Assembly (NCBI GenBank): GCA_949285535.1
Contig: CASDZP010000011.1
Location: 1 to 40,412 of the forward strand
Length of the DNA: 40,412 nt
Reading direction: 5' to 3'
DNA from: an uncultured Alistipes sp.
GTDB taxonomy: Bacteria > Bacteroidota > Bacteroidia > Bacteroidales > Rikenellaceae
Shown here: in pieces, positions 8,623-17,250 of the stretch
Layout: each line of letters begins with the position of its first letter
Position numbering within the stretch: the first letter of the stretch is position 1
Notes under the pieces: model-generated
Told to the model about the DNA's origin: nothing
The model's database searches: none
The model's input: only the letters and a program-made list of their open reading frames with translations
Made by a program: the position numbers and the translations under genes

Positions 8623-9216
8623 ATGAGCAATCTGAAGATATTTACCAAAGGGTTCGTAAAAGAGAACCCGACATTCTCGCTGTTGCTCGGCATGTGTCCC
8701 ACGTTGGGTACCACCACTTCTGCCGTCAACGGTATGAGCATGGGACTTGCAACGATGTTTGTGTTGATTCTCTCGAACATCGTCATATCGCTTATAAAGA
8801 ATCTTATTCCCGATAAGGTGCGAATACCCGCGTTCATCGTGGTCATTGCGACTCTCGTGACGTTGTTGCAGCTCTTTATGGAGGCTTATGTGCCTGCCAT
8901 ATACGAGACTCTCGGCGTGTTCATCCCTCTGATTGTGGTTAACTGTATCATTCTCGGCAGAGCAGAGGCTTTCGCATCGAAAAACACTCCGTTCAAGTCG
9001 GCTCTCGACGGCGCGGGTATAGGTGTGGGTTTCACATTCTCGCTCACGCTCCTCGGTGCGGCTCGTGAGTTCCTGGGTAGCGCGTCGCTCTTCGGACATA
9101 AGTTCGAGGCGTTGCAGCCCTACGGAATGTTGATATTCGTGTTGGCTCCCGGCGCGTTCATCGCCTTGAGCTATCTTATGGTTTTGTTCAACAAGGCGAC
9201 AGCCAAAATCAAGTGA
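8623..9216 (+). CDS. rnfE: Rnf complex subunit E (membrane core)
   Basis: RnfE and RnfA are homologous six-helix membrane proteins that form the core of the ion pump. This 197-residue protein has the typical family segments NPTFSLLLGMCPTLG near the N-terminus and PLIVVNCIILGRAEAFAS in the middle. The conserved Cys residues in both segments fit the inter-subunit 2Fe-2S site described for Rnf/Nqr. It is separated from rnfA by 6 nt. RnfE rather than RnfA is chosen because of its longer N-terminal part and the RAEAFA motif. Confidence 0.95.
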   Translation: MSNLKIFTKGFVKENPTFSLLLGMCPTLGTTTSAVNGMSMGLATMFVLILSNIVISLIKNLIPDKVRIPAFIVVIATLVTLLQLFMEAYVPAIYETLGVFIPLIVVNCIILGRAEAFASKNTPFKSALDGAGIGVGFTFSLTLLGAAREFLGSASLFGHKFEALQPYGMLIFVLAPGAFIALSYLMVLFNKATAKIK

Positions 9217-9222
9217 TAGAGC

Positions 9223-9795
9223 ATGGAATATTTTGTAATCATAATAGCGTCGATATTTGTAAATAATATCGTATTGGCGCAGTTCCTGGGGATATGCCCC
9301 TTCCTCGGCGTATCCAACAAGGTCGAGACGTCATTGGGTATGGGTGCCGCCGTTACATTCGTGATGGCAATCTCGTCGATAGTGGTATATCTGCTTCAAT
9401 ATTACGTACTCGTTCCCTTGAACATCGCCTTTTTGCAGACAATAGCCTTTATCCTTGTGATTGCGGCTCTGGTGCAGATGGTCGAAATCATACTTAAAAA
9501 GGTGAGCCCCGCGCTCTATCAGGCGTTGGGTATCTTCCTGCCCCTTATTACGACAAACTGTGCCGTTTTGGGTGTTGCCATCCTTCTCGTGCAGAAAGAG
9601 TATAACCTTTTGGAATCGGTTGTGTTCGCTGTTTCGACAGCGATAGGTTTCACGCTTGCCCTCGTGTTGTTTGCGGGTCTTCGTGAACGTCTCGAACTCG
9701 CCGACCTGCCCAAGGCGATGAAAGGTACTCCCGTGGCTCTGCTTACGGCGGGTATTCTCGCAATGGCATTCATGGGTTTCTCAGGATTGGTTTAA
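9223..9795 (+). CDS. rnfA: Rnf complex subunit A (membrane core)
   Basis: This is the last gene of the rnf operon: a 190-residue, very hydrophobic protein with six predicted helices. The two half-repeat Cys motifs are [16 protein letters not shown] (start) and [16 protein letters not shown] (middle). It pairs with RnfE to form the pseudo-symmetric membrane core. The full order B-C-D-G-E-A is the Bacteroidales arrangement. No strong terminator directly follows; the first convincing one is the trp attenuator terminator at 9968-10007. Confidence 0.95.
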   Translation: MEYFVIIIASIFVNNIVLAQFLGICPFLGVSNKVETSLGMGAAVTFVMAISSIVVYLLQYYVLVPLNIAFLQTIAFILVIAALVQMVEIILKKVSPALYQALGIFLPLITTNCAVLGVAILLVQKEYNLLESVVFAVSTAIGFTLALVLFAGLRERLELADLPKAMKGTPVALLTAGILAMAFMGFSGLV

Positions 9796-9830
9796 TCCTT
9801 GAAGAAAAAAGTGTAAAATTCAGACTGAAA

Positions 9831-9862
9831 TTTGTGTTTTGTGAAAATATTTCGCATATTTG
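9831..9862 (+). promoter_or_regulatory. promoter of the trp leader / trpB
   Basis: TTTG (9831-9834), a 20-nt spacer and CATATTTG (9855-9862) match the Bacteroidota promoter with one mismatch in the -7 box. Transcription should start around 9866-9868, just before the leader peptide ORF, which is where an attenuator-controlled transcript should begin. Confidence 0.6.
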
Positions 9863-9878
9863 TGTTATGAAATCGAAT

Positions 9879-9926
9879 ATGACAAATACATGGCGTTGGC
9901 GTTTTTTACTACCTGACAGGTCGTAA
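9879..9926 (+). CDS. trpL: trp leader peptide
   Basis: This short ORF encodes MTNTWRWRFLLPDRS, with two Trp codons (9891-9893 and 9897-9899) separated by one Arg codon. An in-frame ATG at 9867 would add four residues, but the predicted transcription start sits almost on top of it, so I prefer 9879. The ORF lies 41 nt before a strong intrinsic terminator and about 170 nt before trpB. The layout fits ribosome-mediated attenuation: stalling at the Trp codons when charged tRNA-Trp is scarce would favour read-through. I could not draw a convincing antiterminator by eye. Confidence 0.75.
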   Translation: MTNTWRWRFLLPDRS

Positions 9927-9967
9927 GAGACGAGGACGCGTGTACACATAAAACATAAAGGATTAGT

Positions 9968-10007
9968 GGAGCGGTCCGTCGCACTTGCGACGGGCCGCTC
10001 CTTTTTT
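9968..10007 (+). terminator. trp attenuator terminator
   Basis: A 15-bp stem (GGAGCGGTCCGTCGC, 9968-9982; partner 9987-10001) with one G-U pair and loop ACTT is followed by six T (10002-10007). It sits between the Trp-rich leader ORF and trpB, and about 170 nt after rnfA. It could also stop transcripts coming from the rnf operon. Confidence 0.9.
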
Positions 10008-10095
10008 GTGTCCTTTTGGGTCGTGTGGCCGATTTAGAATTTCGATAAATTTAACAAATCACAACAGAAAATAAACGAATAAAACAGATACAATC

Positions 10096-11286
10096 ATGAA
10101 AAAGTACACAATTGACAAAAACGGCTATTATGGTGAGTTCGGCGGCGCTTTTGTTCCCGATAAACTCAAACCCTGCATCGAGGAGTTACAGAACAGTTAT
10201 CGTGAGATTATAGACAGCTCTTCTTTTAGGAAAGAGTACATGACCCTTTTAAGGGATTATGTCGGCAGACCTTCGCCCCTCTATCATGCCGAACGGTTGA
10301 GCGCGAAGTATGGAGCCAAAATTTATCTCAAACGAGAGGATTTGAACCATACGGGCGCGCACAAGATAAACAATGCCGTCGGTCAGGCTCTGCTTGCCAA
10401 ACGCATGGGTAAGAAACGTATAATCGCCGAGACTGGTGCCGGGCAGCATGGTGTGGCTACCGCTACGGTCTGCGCTTTAATGGGGTTGGAGTGCGTAATA
10501 TATATGGGGCAGGTCGATGTCGAGCGACAGTTTGTGAATGTTCAGAAAATGGAGATGCTTGGGGCTCGTGTTGTCGCCGCCACATCGGGAAACATGACAC
10601 TGAAAGATGCCGTAAACGAGGCCCTCGACGAGTGGAGCTCAAATCCCGACAGCTATTATCTGTTGGGTTCAGCCGTCGGTCCGCATCCCTATCCCGACAT
10701 GGTGGCACGTCTTCAGTCTGTGATAAGCGAGGAGATAAAAGCGCAGTTGCGTGAGAAAGAGGGGCGTGACTATCCAGACTATCTTGTCGCATGTGTAGGC
10801 GGCGGAAGCAATGCCGCGGGCACCATATATCACTATCTCGATGACTCCCGTGTGGGTATCGTGCTTGCCGAAGCGGGTGGAAAGGGTGTCGAGACGGGCA
10901 TGAGCGCCGCCACGCTAACGGTGGGTGTTCCTGCCGTACTGCACGGCTCCAAAACCGTTGTAATGTTGGATGAGAATGGCGATGTAGCGGAGCCTTATTC
11001 CATATCGGCGGGTCTCGATTATCCGGGTGTAGGACCGTTATACGCCTACATGGCGCAACAGAAACGAGCCGTGACCTATGCGATAACGGACGATGAGGCG
11101 TTGGCTGCCGCTTTTGAGCTTGCGCGTACCGAGGGTATTATTCCCGCCATAGAGAGCTCTCACGCTCTCGGCGCGCTCTCCAAAATGTCACTCAAAAAAG
11201 ACGATATAGTGGTGCTGACAATATCTGGTCGCGGTGACAAGGATATGGATACCTTTATCGAGTACAAAAAGGCGTCCGCCATGTAA
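10096..11286 (+). CDS. trpB: tryptophan synthase beta subunit
   Basis: TrpB condenses indole with L-serine to make tryptophan, using pyridoxal phosphate. The 396-residue length is standard for the TrpB1 type. The PLP lysine is Lys90 in the motif [10 protein letters not shown], and the phosphate-binding loop GGGSNA is at 235-240. It normally pairs with TrpA and in Bacteroides heads a trp operon. Here it stands alone: the next gene is on the opposite strand 36 nt after its stop. The Trp leader and terminator upstream indicate control by tryptophan supply. Whether the rest of the pathway is encoded elsewhere cannot be seen. Confidence 0.97.
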   Translation: MKKYTIDKNGYYGEFGGAFVPDKLKPCIEELQNSYREIIDSSSFRKEYMTLLRDYVGRPSPLYHAERLSAKYGAKIYLKREDLNHTGAHKINNAVGQALLAKRMGKKRIIAETGAGQHGVATATVCALMGLECVIYMGQVDVERQFVNVQKMEMLGARVVAATSGNMTLKDAVNEALDEWSSNPDSYYLLGSAVGPHPYPDMVARLQSVISEEIKAQLREKEGRDYPDYLVACVGGGSNAAGTIYHYLDDSRVGIVLAEAGGKGVETGMSAATLTVGVPAVLHGSKTVVMLDENGDVAEPYSISAGLDYPGVGPLYAYMAQQKRAVTYAITDDEALAAAFELARTEGIIPAIESSHALGALSKMSLKKDDIVVLTISGRGDKDMDTFIEYKKASAM

Positions 11287-11310
11287 TGTGGCTGATGATA
11301 AAAAAGAATA

Positions 11311-11347
11311 GGTGACAGAGAGTTATTTGCCTCTCTTGTCACCTTTT
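11311..11347. terminator. terminator shared by trpB and the helicase gene
   Basis: The arms GGTGACAGAGAG and CTCTCTTGTCACC (11311-11322 and 11331-11343, one bulge) are followed on the plus strand by TTTTC and preceded by an A-rich stretch that reads as a T-run on the minus strand. It stops trpB transcripts and overlaps the last codons of the convergent helicase gene. Confidence 0.75.
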
Positions 11348-13014
11348 CTTTTTTTGCGCCACTCTCTGTTGTCGCCTCTGCCTCTGCCGTTTCCGCGACC
11401 GTTGTTTCCGCGTCCGTGACGTTTACCCTCCTTGCGGTCTTTGGTTATCTCTGCAAACGGTTTGTCGCCGTTGCCGAGCATTACGGAGTTGAGTTTGTGG
11501 GTGACGTTTTCGGCTTCGGAGAAGGGAATGGTGACAAACGAAAAGTCGTCCGTAAGTCTTACGTCGTTGATATGTGCGTTTTCGAGACCGCACTGACGTT
11601 GTATCAGTCTCACTATTCCGCGCGGGGTGTAACCCTCCTTGCGTCCTACCGACAGAATGAGGCGCGCCGTGCCTTTTCTGTCCACCGAGAAGGTGCGTAT
11701 TTCGGGGTAACGGCTGCTGTCGAGCTCGTTTTTGAACGCCATTTTCAGAAGTGACGATATGGCGACACGTGGCTCGTAGGTGAGGAGTATCTCTTCGGTC
11801 ATATCGTCATAATCTTCGACAAGCCCGCATTGCACCGTCTCGGCAAGCTCTTCGAGAATGTTGCGTTTTTTGAGAGCGATTACGTCACTAACACTGGGTA
11901 TCTGCTCCTTGCGTATCTCGCCGCCGACACTCTTGCGCATGGAGAGGAACTGTCGGTACTCGGCGTTCGATATGAATGTGACGGCTGTGCCTCTGTTACC
12001 CGCGCGCCCTGTGCGTCCGATACGATGAACGTATGATTCGGGGTCTTGCGGCAACGAATAGTTGATTACGTGGGTGAGGTTGTTGACGTCGATGCCTCTT
12101 GCCGCCACATCGGTAGCCACCATGATGTTGGTGACACGCTTTTTGAACTTGCGTAATATGGATTCGCGTTGTGCCTGCGACACGTCACCGTGCAGGCCGT
12201 CTGCGGCGTAGCCTCTGTCTATGAGCTTGTTGACAACCTCGTCAACCATTACTTTGGTACGGCAGAATACGATTGCGTAAAAGTCGGGCTCTACGTCGAT
12301 TATTCGTGTCAGGGCGTCGAACTTGTCGCTCTCCCTTACCTCGAAATATATCTGGTCAGTCAGGTCGGCGGTTATGTTGGGCGACTCCACTTTCAGGTGA
12401 AGTGGCTCTTTCATGTATTTTCCCGCAAGTTCCGCTATCCGTTCGGGCATTGTAGCCGAGAAGAGAAGCACCCGACGTTCGGGTGAGCACTGTTCGATGA
12501 TGCAGTCAACATCCTCGATGAAACCCATGTTGAGCATCTCGTCCGCCTCGTCGAGGATGAGATAACGCAGAGAGCTAAGGTCGAGCGAGCCTCTCTGAAG
12601 GTGGTCTATTATTCGTCCCGGTGTTCCCACAACGATGTCTATCCCTTTTTCGAGACGTCGGAGCTGTTCGCCTATCGACGCGCCGCCGTATATAGCGGAG
12701 ACACGGCGTCCTTTACAGCCGAACGAGTGTATCTCGTCGGTAACCTGAAGAGCCAGCTCACGGGTGGGCACGAGAATAAGCGCCTGAACGAAACCTTTAT
12801 CGCCTTTTATGTGTTCGAGAAGTGGCAGGGTGTATGCGGCTGTCTTGCCTGTGCCTGTCTGCGCCTGACCTATTATGTCGTTTTTGTCCTCCAGAAGGAC
12901 GGGGATTGTCAGTTTCTGAATGGGGGAGGGGCTTTCGAAACCCTTGCGGGCAACCGCCTCAAGTAGTTCGTCGCTCAGACCGAGCGAGCGGAAATCGTCT
13001 GTTGTCTGCGTCAT
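11323..13014 (-). CDS. deaD: DEAD-box RNA helicase (DeaD/CsdA type) with DbpA-like RNA-binding domain
   Basis: This ATP-dependent RNA helicase is probably involved in ribosome assembly or RNA remodelling in the cytoplasm. The 563 residues show the Q motif (GFESPSPIQ, 25-33), Walker A AQTGTGKT (51-58), PTREL, DEAD (155-158), SAT (186-188) and HRIGRTGRAG. After the two RecA-like domains comes a DbpA/CsdA-type RNA-binding domain (about 455-525) and a very basic Gly/Arg/Lys-rich tail of about 40 residues. It is divergent from ugd, with a well-formed promoter of its own. The gene symbol is by family; several paralogues are usual in Bacteroidales. Confidence 0.95.
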   Translation of the reverse strand: MTQTTDDFRSLGLSDELLEAVARKGFESPSPIQKLTIPVLLEDKNDIIGQAQTGTGKTAAYTLPLLEHIKGDKGFVQALILVPTRELALQVTDEIHSFGCKGRRVSAIYGGASIGEQLRRLEKGIDIVVGTPGRIIDHLQRGSLDLSSLRYLILDEADEMLNMGFIEDVDCIIEQCSPERRVLLFSATMPERIAELAGKYMKEPLHLKVESPNITADLTDQIYFEVRESDKFDALTRIIDVEPDFYAIVFCRTKVMVDEVVNKLIDRGYAADGLHGDVSQAQRESILRKFKKRVTNIMVATDVAARGIDVNNLTHVINYSLPQDPESYVHRIGRTGRAGNRGTAVTFISNAEYRQFLSMRKSVGGEIRKEQIPSVSDVIALKKRNILEELAETVQCGLVEDYDDMTEEILLTYEPRVAISSLLKMAFKNELDSSRYPEIRTFSVDRKGTARLILSVGRKEGYTPRGIVRLIQRQCGLENAHINDVRLTDDFSFVTIPFSEAENVTHKLNSVMLGNGDKPFAEITKDRKEGKRHGRGNNGRGNGRGRGDNREWRKKRKGDKRGK

Positions 13015-13036
13015 CTATGTTATTGTAAAATCGGAA

Positions 13037-13067
13037 CAAAGGTACGTCAATTTATCCGCTCCACAAA
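13037..13067 (-). promoter_or_regulatory. promoter of the DEAD-box helicase gene
   Basis: On the minus strand TTTG (13067-13064), a 19-nt spacer and TACCTTTG (13044-13037) exactly fit the Bacteroidota promoter. The start codon is 22 nt beyond the -7 box, so the 5' leader is very short. Confidence 0.75.
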
Positions 13068-13080
13068 ATAGGTCGTTTAT

Positions 13081-13111
13081 TTTGTTTTGTCGGTTACAAA
13101 ATTTAACTTTG
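13081..13111 (+). promoter_or_regulatory. promoter of ugd-gmd-fcl
   Basis: TTTG (13081-13084), a 19-nt spacer and TAACTTTG (13104-13111) are an exact match to the Bacteroidota promoter. Predicted transcription starts near 13116, which lies after the longest possible reading-frame start (13087) and supports the ATG at 13174 for ugd. Confidence 0.75.
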
Positions 13112-13173
13112 TCACCATAAAAAGTCTTTTACCAATGCCCGCTTCGTGTGCGGGTGTGCAAATCTTTTTTGCG

Positions 13174-14502
13174 ATGAACATTACCATTGTCGGAACAGGA
13201 TATGTCGGACTGGTGTCGGGGGCGTGTTTCGCCGAGGTCGGCACCTATGTCAGATGCGTCGATATAGACGCGCGGAAGATAGAGATGCTTCAGTCGGGTG
13301 TCATGCCCATATATGAACCGGGACTCGATGAACTGGTCGCCAAAAACGTTAAGGCGGGTCGCCTTAGCTTCTCGACCTCTCTGGAAGAGTCGCTTTCGGG
13401 TAGCAAGCTCGTTTTCTGTGCCGTGGGAACGCCTCCCGATGAGGACGGAAGCGCCGATTTGAGCTATGTGCTCGAGGTGGCGCGCACTGTCGGACGCACG
13501 ATAACCGAATATACCGTTTTCGTAACCAAGAGTACGGTTCCCGTGGGAACTGCCGCCAAGGTTAAAGCCACTATCGCCGCGGAGCTTGCCGCGAGAGGTG
13601 TGGATGTCGAGTTCGATGTGGCGTCAAACCCCGAATTCCTGAAAGAGGGCGCGGCGATAAAAGATTTTCTGTCGCCCGAAAGGGTCATAATAGGCGCGGA
13701 CAGCGCAAGAGCGAAAGATTTGCTCGAAAAATTGTATAAGCCGTTCATGCTCAAAGGGTACAGGGTCATATCAATGGACGTTCCCTCGGCTGAAATGACA
13801 AAATATGCCTCTAACGCCATGTTGGCTACACGTATCAGCTTTATGAACGATATTGCCAACCTTTGTGAGCTTTTGGGCGCGGATGTCGATAAGGTGCGTC
13901 TCGGCATGGGTTCGGATGGGCGTATCGGTAAGAGCTTCCTTTATGCGGGTGCAGGTTACGGCGGCTCGTGCTTCCCTAAAGATGTCAAGGCGTTGGCTCG
14001 CACGGGGCGTCAGGCGGGATATACCATGGAGGTAATCGAGGCTGTCGAGAGAGTGAACGACAGACAGAAAAATATTGTCTTCGATAAACTTTCTACCGCT
14101 TTCGGCGGAGAGCTTAAAGGTAAGGTTGTGGCTCTTTGGGGGCTCGCCTTTAAACCCGAAACCGACGATATGCGTGAGGCGCCTTCGCTTGTCGTGATAG
14201 AGCGTCTGTTGTCGGCTGGTGCCACCGTGAGAGTGTTCGACCCCGTTGCGATGAACGAGTGCAAACGCAGGATAGGCGACAAGGTGACATATTGCGCCGA
14301 CATATATGACGCCGCCACGGGTGCGGATGCCGTCGCTCTGATGACTGAGTGGATGCAGTTCAGAATGCCCGCGTGGAACAAAATACAGGAGGTGATGAGA
14401 GACAATGTCGTGGTTGACGGACGTAATATCTACGATTACGATGACATGGTGTCACTCGGTTTCCGATTCTCGAAGATAGGTAAGAAACAGGATTGCAAAT
14501 AG
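13174..14502 (+). CDS. ugd: UDP-glucose 6-dehydrogenase
   Basis: This enzyme oxidises UDP-glucose to UDP-glucuronate with two NAD+, supplying capsule or other surface polysaccharide. I start at ATG 13174 (442 residues): the conserved Rossmann strand begins immediately (MNITIVGTGYVGL) and the promoter lies downstream of the earlier in-frame start. The catalytic Cys266 is in GGSCFPKD, and the UDP-binding C-terminal domain is complete (ALWGLAFKPETDDMREAPS). gmd follows 65 nt later, so the two and fcl probably form one nucleotide-sugar operon. Confidence 0.96.
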   Translation: MNITIVGTGYVGLVSGACFAEVGTYVRCVDIDARKIEMLQSGVMPIYEPGLDELVAKNVKAGRLSFSTSLEESLSGSKLVFCAVGTPPDEDGSADLSYVLEVARTVGRTITEYTVFVTKSTVPVGTAAKVKATIAAELAARGVDVEFDVASNPEFLKEGAAIKDFLSPERVIIGADSARAKDLLEKLYKPFMLKGYRVISMDVPSAEMTKYASNAMLATRISFMNDIANLCELLGADVDKVRLGMGSDGRIGKSFLYAGAGYGGSCFPKDVKALARTGRQAGYTMEVIEAVERVNDRQKNIVFDKLSTAFGGELKGKVVALWGLAFKPETDDMREAPSLVVIERLLSAGATVRVFDPVAMNECKRRIGDKVTYCADIYDAATGADAVALMTEWMQFRMPAWNKIQEVMRDNVVVDGRNIYDYDDMVSLGFRFSKIGKKQDCK

Positions 14503-14567
14503 GCGGTGCGGCTTGCGGACTGTGCGACATCGCACGGAATGCGTCGGCGGTCACAATATATTGATTT

Positions 14568-15710
14568 ATGTCAAAAAAAGCTCTTATAACAGGGATTACA
14601 GGGCAGGACGGAGCCTATCTGGCTGAATATCTGCTTAAAAAAGGATATGAGGTGCACGGTATCAAGCGTCGCAGCAGCTCGCTCAACACTGAACGCATCG
14701 ACCATATATATGACGACCCGCACGACTCGTCGCGTCGGCTCTTTCTCCATTACGGAGATATGACCGACTCGCTCAACCTAACCGCAATTATAGAGAAGAC
14801 ACACCCCGACGAGATATACAATCTCGCCGCCATGTCTCACGTGAAGGTATCGTTCGAGTCGCCCGAATATACGGCAAACGCCGACGCGCTCGGCACGTTG
14901 CGTCTCTTGGAGGCTGTTCGCATGCTCGGCTTGCAGAAGACGACACGAATATATCAGGCTTCGACTTCGGAGCTTTACGGACTTGTTCAGCAGGTGCCGC
15001 AGACGGAGAAGACTCCGTTTTATCCCCGCTCGCCGTATGCGGTCGCGAAGTTGTACGGTTATTGGATAACGGTCAATTACAGAGAGGCTTACGGTATGCA
15101 CGCCTCTAACGGTATCCTTTTCAATCATGAGTCGCCCGTACGAGGCGAGACCTTCGTTACCCGTAAGATAACGCGCGCCGTGAGTAAGATTGCCCTTCGT
15201 CAGAGCGAATGTTTCTATCTGGGTAACCTTTCGGCAAAACGTGACTGGGGGCATGCCAAAGATTACGTCAAGGCGATGTATCTCATCCTCCAACAGCCTG
15301 AACCTGACGACTATGTGATAGCCACGGGTGTCACAACCTCTGTACGTGACTTTGTACGCATGGCTTTCGCCTATATTGGCGCTACAATAGAGTTTAGGGG
15401 TGATGGGCTCTCTGAAGAGGGATTCATTACCTCTGTCGATAAGGAGCTTTTCGCCGAGAGGGTGGGGCAGGGAGACGGCTCGCACATGATAGGCAAGTGT
15501 GTGGTGGCTGTCGATCCGACCTATTTCCGTCCGACGGAGGTTGATATGCTTGTCGGCGACCCCACCAAGTCGAAAACAAAACTCGGTTGGGAGCCTGAAT
15601 ATGACCTTGAGGCTCTTGTGAACGACATGATGGAGAGCGATATCAAGCTGATGACCAAAGAGGAGTATCTGCGAAAGGGCGGATACCGCATAATGAACTA
15701 TTTTGAATAG
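14568..15710 (+). CDS. gmd: GDP-mannose 4,6-dehydratase
   Basis: Gmd converts GDP-D-mannose to GDP-4-keto-6-deoxy-D-mannose, the first step of de novo GDP-L-fucose synthesis. The 380-residue short-chain dehydrogenase-like protein has the NADP-binding loop [10 protein letters not shown] (9-18), the active-site motif STSELYG (132-138) and YxxxK at Tyr157/Lys161. The length is standard. fcl, the next enzyme, begins 69 nt downstream. Confidence 0.97.
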   Translation: MSKKALITGITGQDGAYLAEYLLKKGYEVHGIKRRSSSLNTERIDHIYDDPHDSSRRLFLHYGDMTDSLNLTAIIEKTHPDEIYNLAAMSHVKVSFESPEYTANADALGTLRLLEAVRMLGLQKTTRIYQASTSELYGLVQQVPQTEKTPFYPRSPYAVAKLYGYWITVNYREAYGMHASNGILFNHESPVRGETFVTRKITRAVSKIALRQSECFYLGNLSAKRDWGHAKDYVKAMYLILQQPEPDDYVIATGVTTSVRDFVRMAFAYIGATIEFRGDGLSEEGFITSVDKELFAERVGQGDGSHMIGKCVVAVDPTYFRPTEVDMLVGDPTKSKTKLGWEPEYDLEALVNDMMESDIKLMTKEEYLRKGGYRIMNYFE

Positions 15711-15779
15711 AGGCTTTTCGACTTGTCACTTTTGCGGGTGACGTAATGGTGAATAAAGTCTCTTTCGACAGACGTAATA

Positions 15780-16715
15780 ATGGAAAAGAACGCAAAAATA
15801 TATGTGGCGGGTCATCGCGGACTCGTCGGTAGCGCGATAGTTCGTAATCTGCGTAAGCGCGGATACGAGAACATAATCACACGCACACATGCGGAACTCG
15901 ACCTCACTTCACAGAGCGATGTAAACGCTTTCTTTGAGGCGGAGCGACCCGAATATGTTTTTCTTGCCGCCGCAAAAGTTGGCGGTATCGGCGCCAACAA
16001 CACATACAGGGCGCAGTTCATATATGAGAATCTGATGATAGAGGCGAACGTGATACACGCTTCCTATCTTGTCGGTGTACGTAAACTGATGTTTTTAGGT
16101 TCGTCATGTATCTATCCCCGTATGGCGGCTCAGCCGATAGAGGAATCCGCTCTGTTAACCGCCGAGCTTGAACCGACAAACGAGCCTTATGCGATAGCCA
16201 AGATTGCGGGTATAAAGATGTGCGACGCCTACCGTGCGCAGTACGGTTGCAATTTTGTCAGCGTTATGCCCACAAACCTTTACGGACCGGGCGATAATTA
16301 CGACCTTGAAAACTCGCATGTGCTTCCCGCCATGATACGTAAGTTTGTCACGGCCCGCAATAACGGTTCGCCGAGTGTCACTCTGTGGGGTGACGGTTCG
16401 CCCCTGCGTGAGTTCATGCACTCCGACGACATGGCGGACGCGACGGTATTCTGTATGCTCAACTACAATGAGGCGGGGCATATCAATATCGGTTCGGGGC
16501 GTGAGGTGTCGATAGCGAGACTTGCCGACATGGTTGCCGAAGCGGTAGGGTATAGAGGTAAAATCGTTTGGGACACTTCCAAGCCTAACGGAACGCCACG
16601 TAAACTTATGGATACCTCGAAACTTTTTGCGATGGGGTGGAAACCGTCAATTGACCTGAAAAGCGGTATAGATTCTGTCGTGGCGTCAATAGAGGATATC
16701 TCCAAAAAGTGGTAA
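15780..16715 (+). CDS. fcl: GDP-L-fucose synthase
   Basis: This epimerase/reductase (also called WcaG) turns the Gmd product into GDP-L-fucose with NADPH. The 311 residues show the dinucleotide loop [10 protein letters not shown] (11-20), the active-site SSCIYP (108-113) and YxxxK at Tyr137/Lys141. Together with gmd it gives a complete route from GDP-mannose to GDP-fucose, used in Bacteroidales for capsule and O-glycosylation of secreted proteins. A strong terminator follows at 16742. Confidence 0.97.
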   Translation: MEKNAKIYVAGHRGLVGSAIVRNLRKRGYENIITRTHAELDLTSQSDVNAFFEAERPEYVFLAAAKVGGIGANNTYRAQFIYENLMIEANVIHASYLVGVRKLMFLGSSCIYPRMAAQPIEESALLTAELEPTNEPYAIAKIAGIKMCDAYRAQYGCNFVSVMPTNLYGPGDNYDLENSHVLPAMIRKFVTARNNGSPSVTLWGDGSPLREFMHSDDMADATVFCMLNYNEAGHINIGSGREVSIARLADMVAEAVGYRGKIVWDTSKPNGTPRKLMDTSKLFAMGWKPSIDLKSGIDSVVASIEDISKKW

Positions 16716-16741
16716 ATATATAAACGGATAAACGTTATTTG

Positions 16742-16786
16742 TAGCCGATGTAATTTGTGTCATAATTACATCGGCTATATTGTTTT
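16742..16786 (+). terminator. terminator after fcl
   Basis: A perfect 14-bp stem (TAGCCGATGTAATT, 16742-16755, with its complement at 16764-16777) encloses an 8-nt loop. It is followed by TATTGTTTTT, ending the ugd-gmd-fcl transcript 27 nt after the fcl stop. Confidence 0.85.
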
Positions 16787-16818
16787 TGGGCAAGTTGATT
16801 TATGTACCCCGTCACTTT

Positions 16819-16860
16819 CTTTTTATTGTTCGCTTTTTATTGTTCTCTTTTTATTGTTCG
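16819..16860 (+). repeat. three tandem 14-bp units
   Basis: CTTTTTATTGTTC followed by G, T or G occurs three times in a row with no spacer. It lies in the gap between fcl and groES, just before a dispersed-repeat copy. Confidence 0.85.
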
Positions 16861-16877
16861 AGGTGGTGTTTGCGGGA

Positions 16878-17043
16878 GGCTATAAACGTAAAGATGCTGA
16901 CTTCCAAAGGGATAATGAACCAAATGGGTATGACATGGTCAAAAGGGGCTGTGCCCCCTCGTTTTGTCTTACTTTGTCGAGTGACAAAGTAAGCCCCGCG
17001 GGAGCGGCTGTCGGCAGACCCCACGGAGTGCCCGTCGGGAGAC
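16878..17043 (+). repeat. dispersed intergenic repeat, copy A
   Basis: This is one of three copies of a roughly 150-165 bp element (others: 19267-19418 on the minus strand, and 24229-24379). Each runs from GGCTAT through GACTTC, TATGACATGG, GGGGCT.TGCCCCCTCGT, the hairpin TTACTTTGTC-GAGT-GACAAAGTAA, and ends GCCCGTCGGGAGAC. In this copy the pair closing the 10-bp hairpin is C-G instead of the G-C seen in the other two. It also has about 13 extra GC-rich bases (CCCCGCGGGAGCG) after the hairpin. No plausible gene lies in it. Confidence 0.9.
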
Positions 17044-17059
17044 CCCCGCGGGAGCGCCT

Positions 17060-17120
17060 ACGGAGTGTCAGTCGGGAGACACATCGTTTCCTTCGATGTG
17101 TCTCCCGACTGACACTCCGT
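17060..17120. repeat. perfect 27-bp inverted repeat
   Basis: Bases 17060-17086 are exactly complementary to 17094-17120, with the 7-nt loop TTTCCTT. Each arm contains CGGAGTGTCAGTCGGGAGAC, a variant of the end of the adjoining dispersed repeat. No T-run follows on either strand, so it does not look like an ordinary terminator. Confidence 0.9.
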
Positions 17121-17250
17121 GTGACAAAATGGCATTGATAATTGAAATAATGTCATGTTATACGGTTTGGCACAGAAAATGATAATACCTAAAGTGTCGT
17201 TCCTGACGGAACGATGTGAAACGTATATGTTTAATTAAAAAAATAGAATC
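17121..17250 (+). promoter_or_regulatory. groES upstream region with small hairpin
   Basis: This stretch must hold the groESL promoter, but no exact TTTG/TAnnTTTG pair is visible; the nearest is TACGGTTTG at 17161-17169, one base too long. A 7-bp hairpin (TCGTTCC, 17197-17203, with GGAACGA, 17208-17214) lies in the probable 5' leader. No CIRCE operator is present. Confidence 0.35.

Noticed and set aside
9867..9878. Leader peptide start at the first ATG
   Set aside because: It lies on the predicted transcription start; the second ATG at 9879 leaves a short untranslated leader. Not excluded, as leaderless starts exist.
13087..13173. 29-codon N-terminal extension of UDP-glucose dehydrogenase
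   Set aside because: It overlaps the -7 box and precedes the predicted transcript start; the conserved Rossmann strand begins at ATG 13174.
16755..17138. Open frame of 127 codons in the fcl-groES gap
   Set aside because: It runs through the terminator, tandem 14-mers and the dispersed repeat, has low-complexity sequence and matches no family I recognise.
17121..17250. CIRCE heat-shock operator upstream of groES
   Set aside because: The only inverted repeat is TCGTTCC/GGAACGA with a 4-nt loop, which does not match the CIRCE sequence or spacing.
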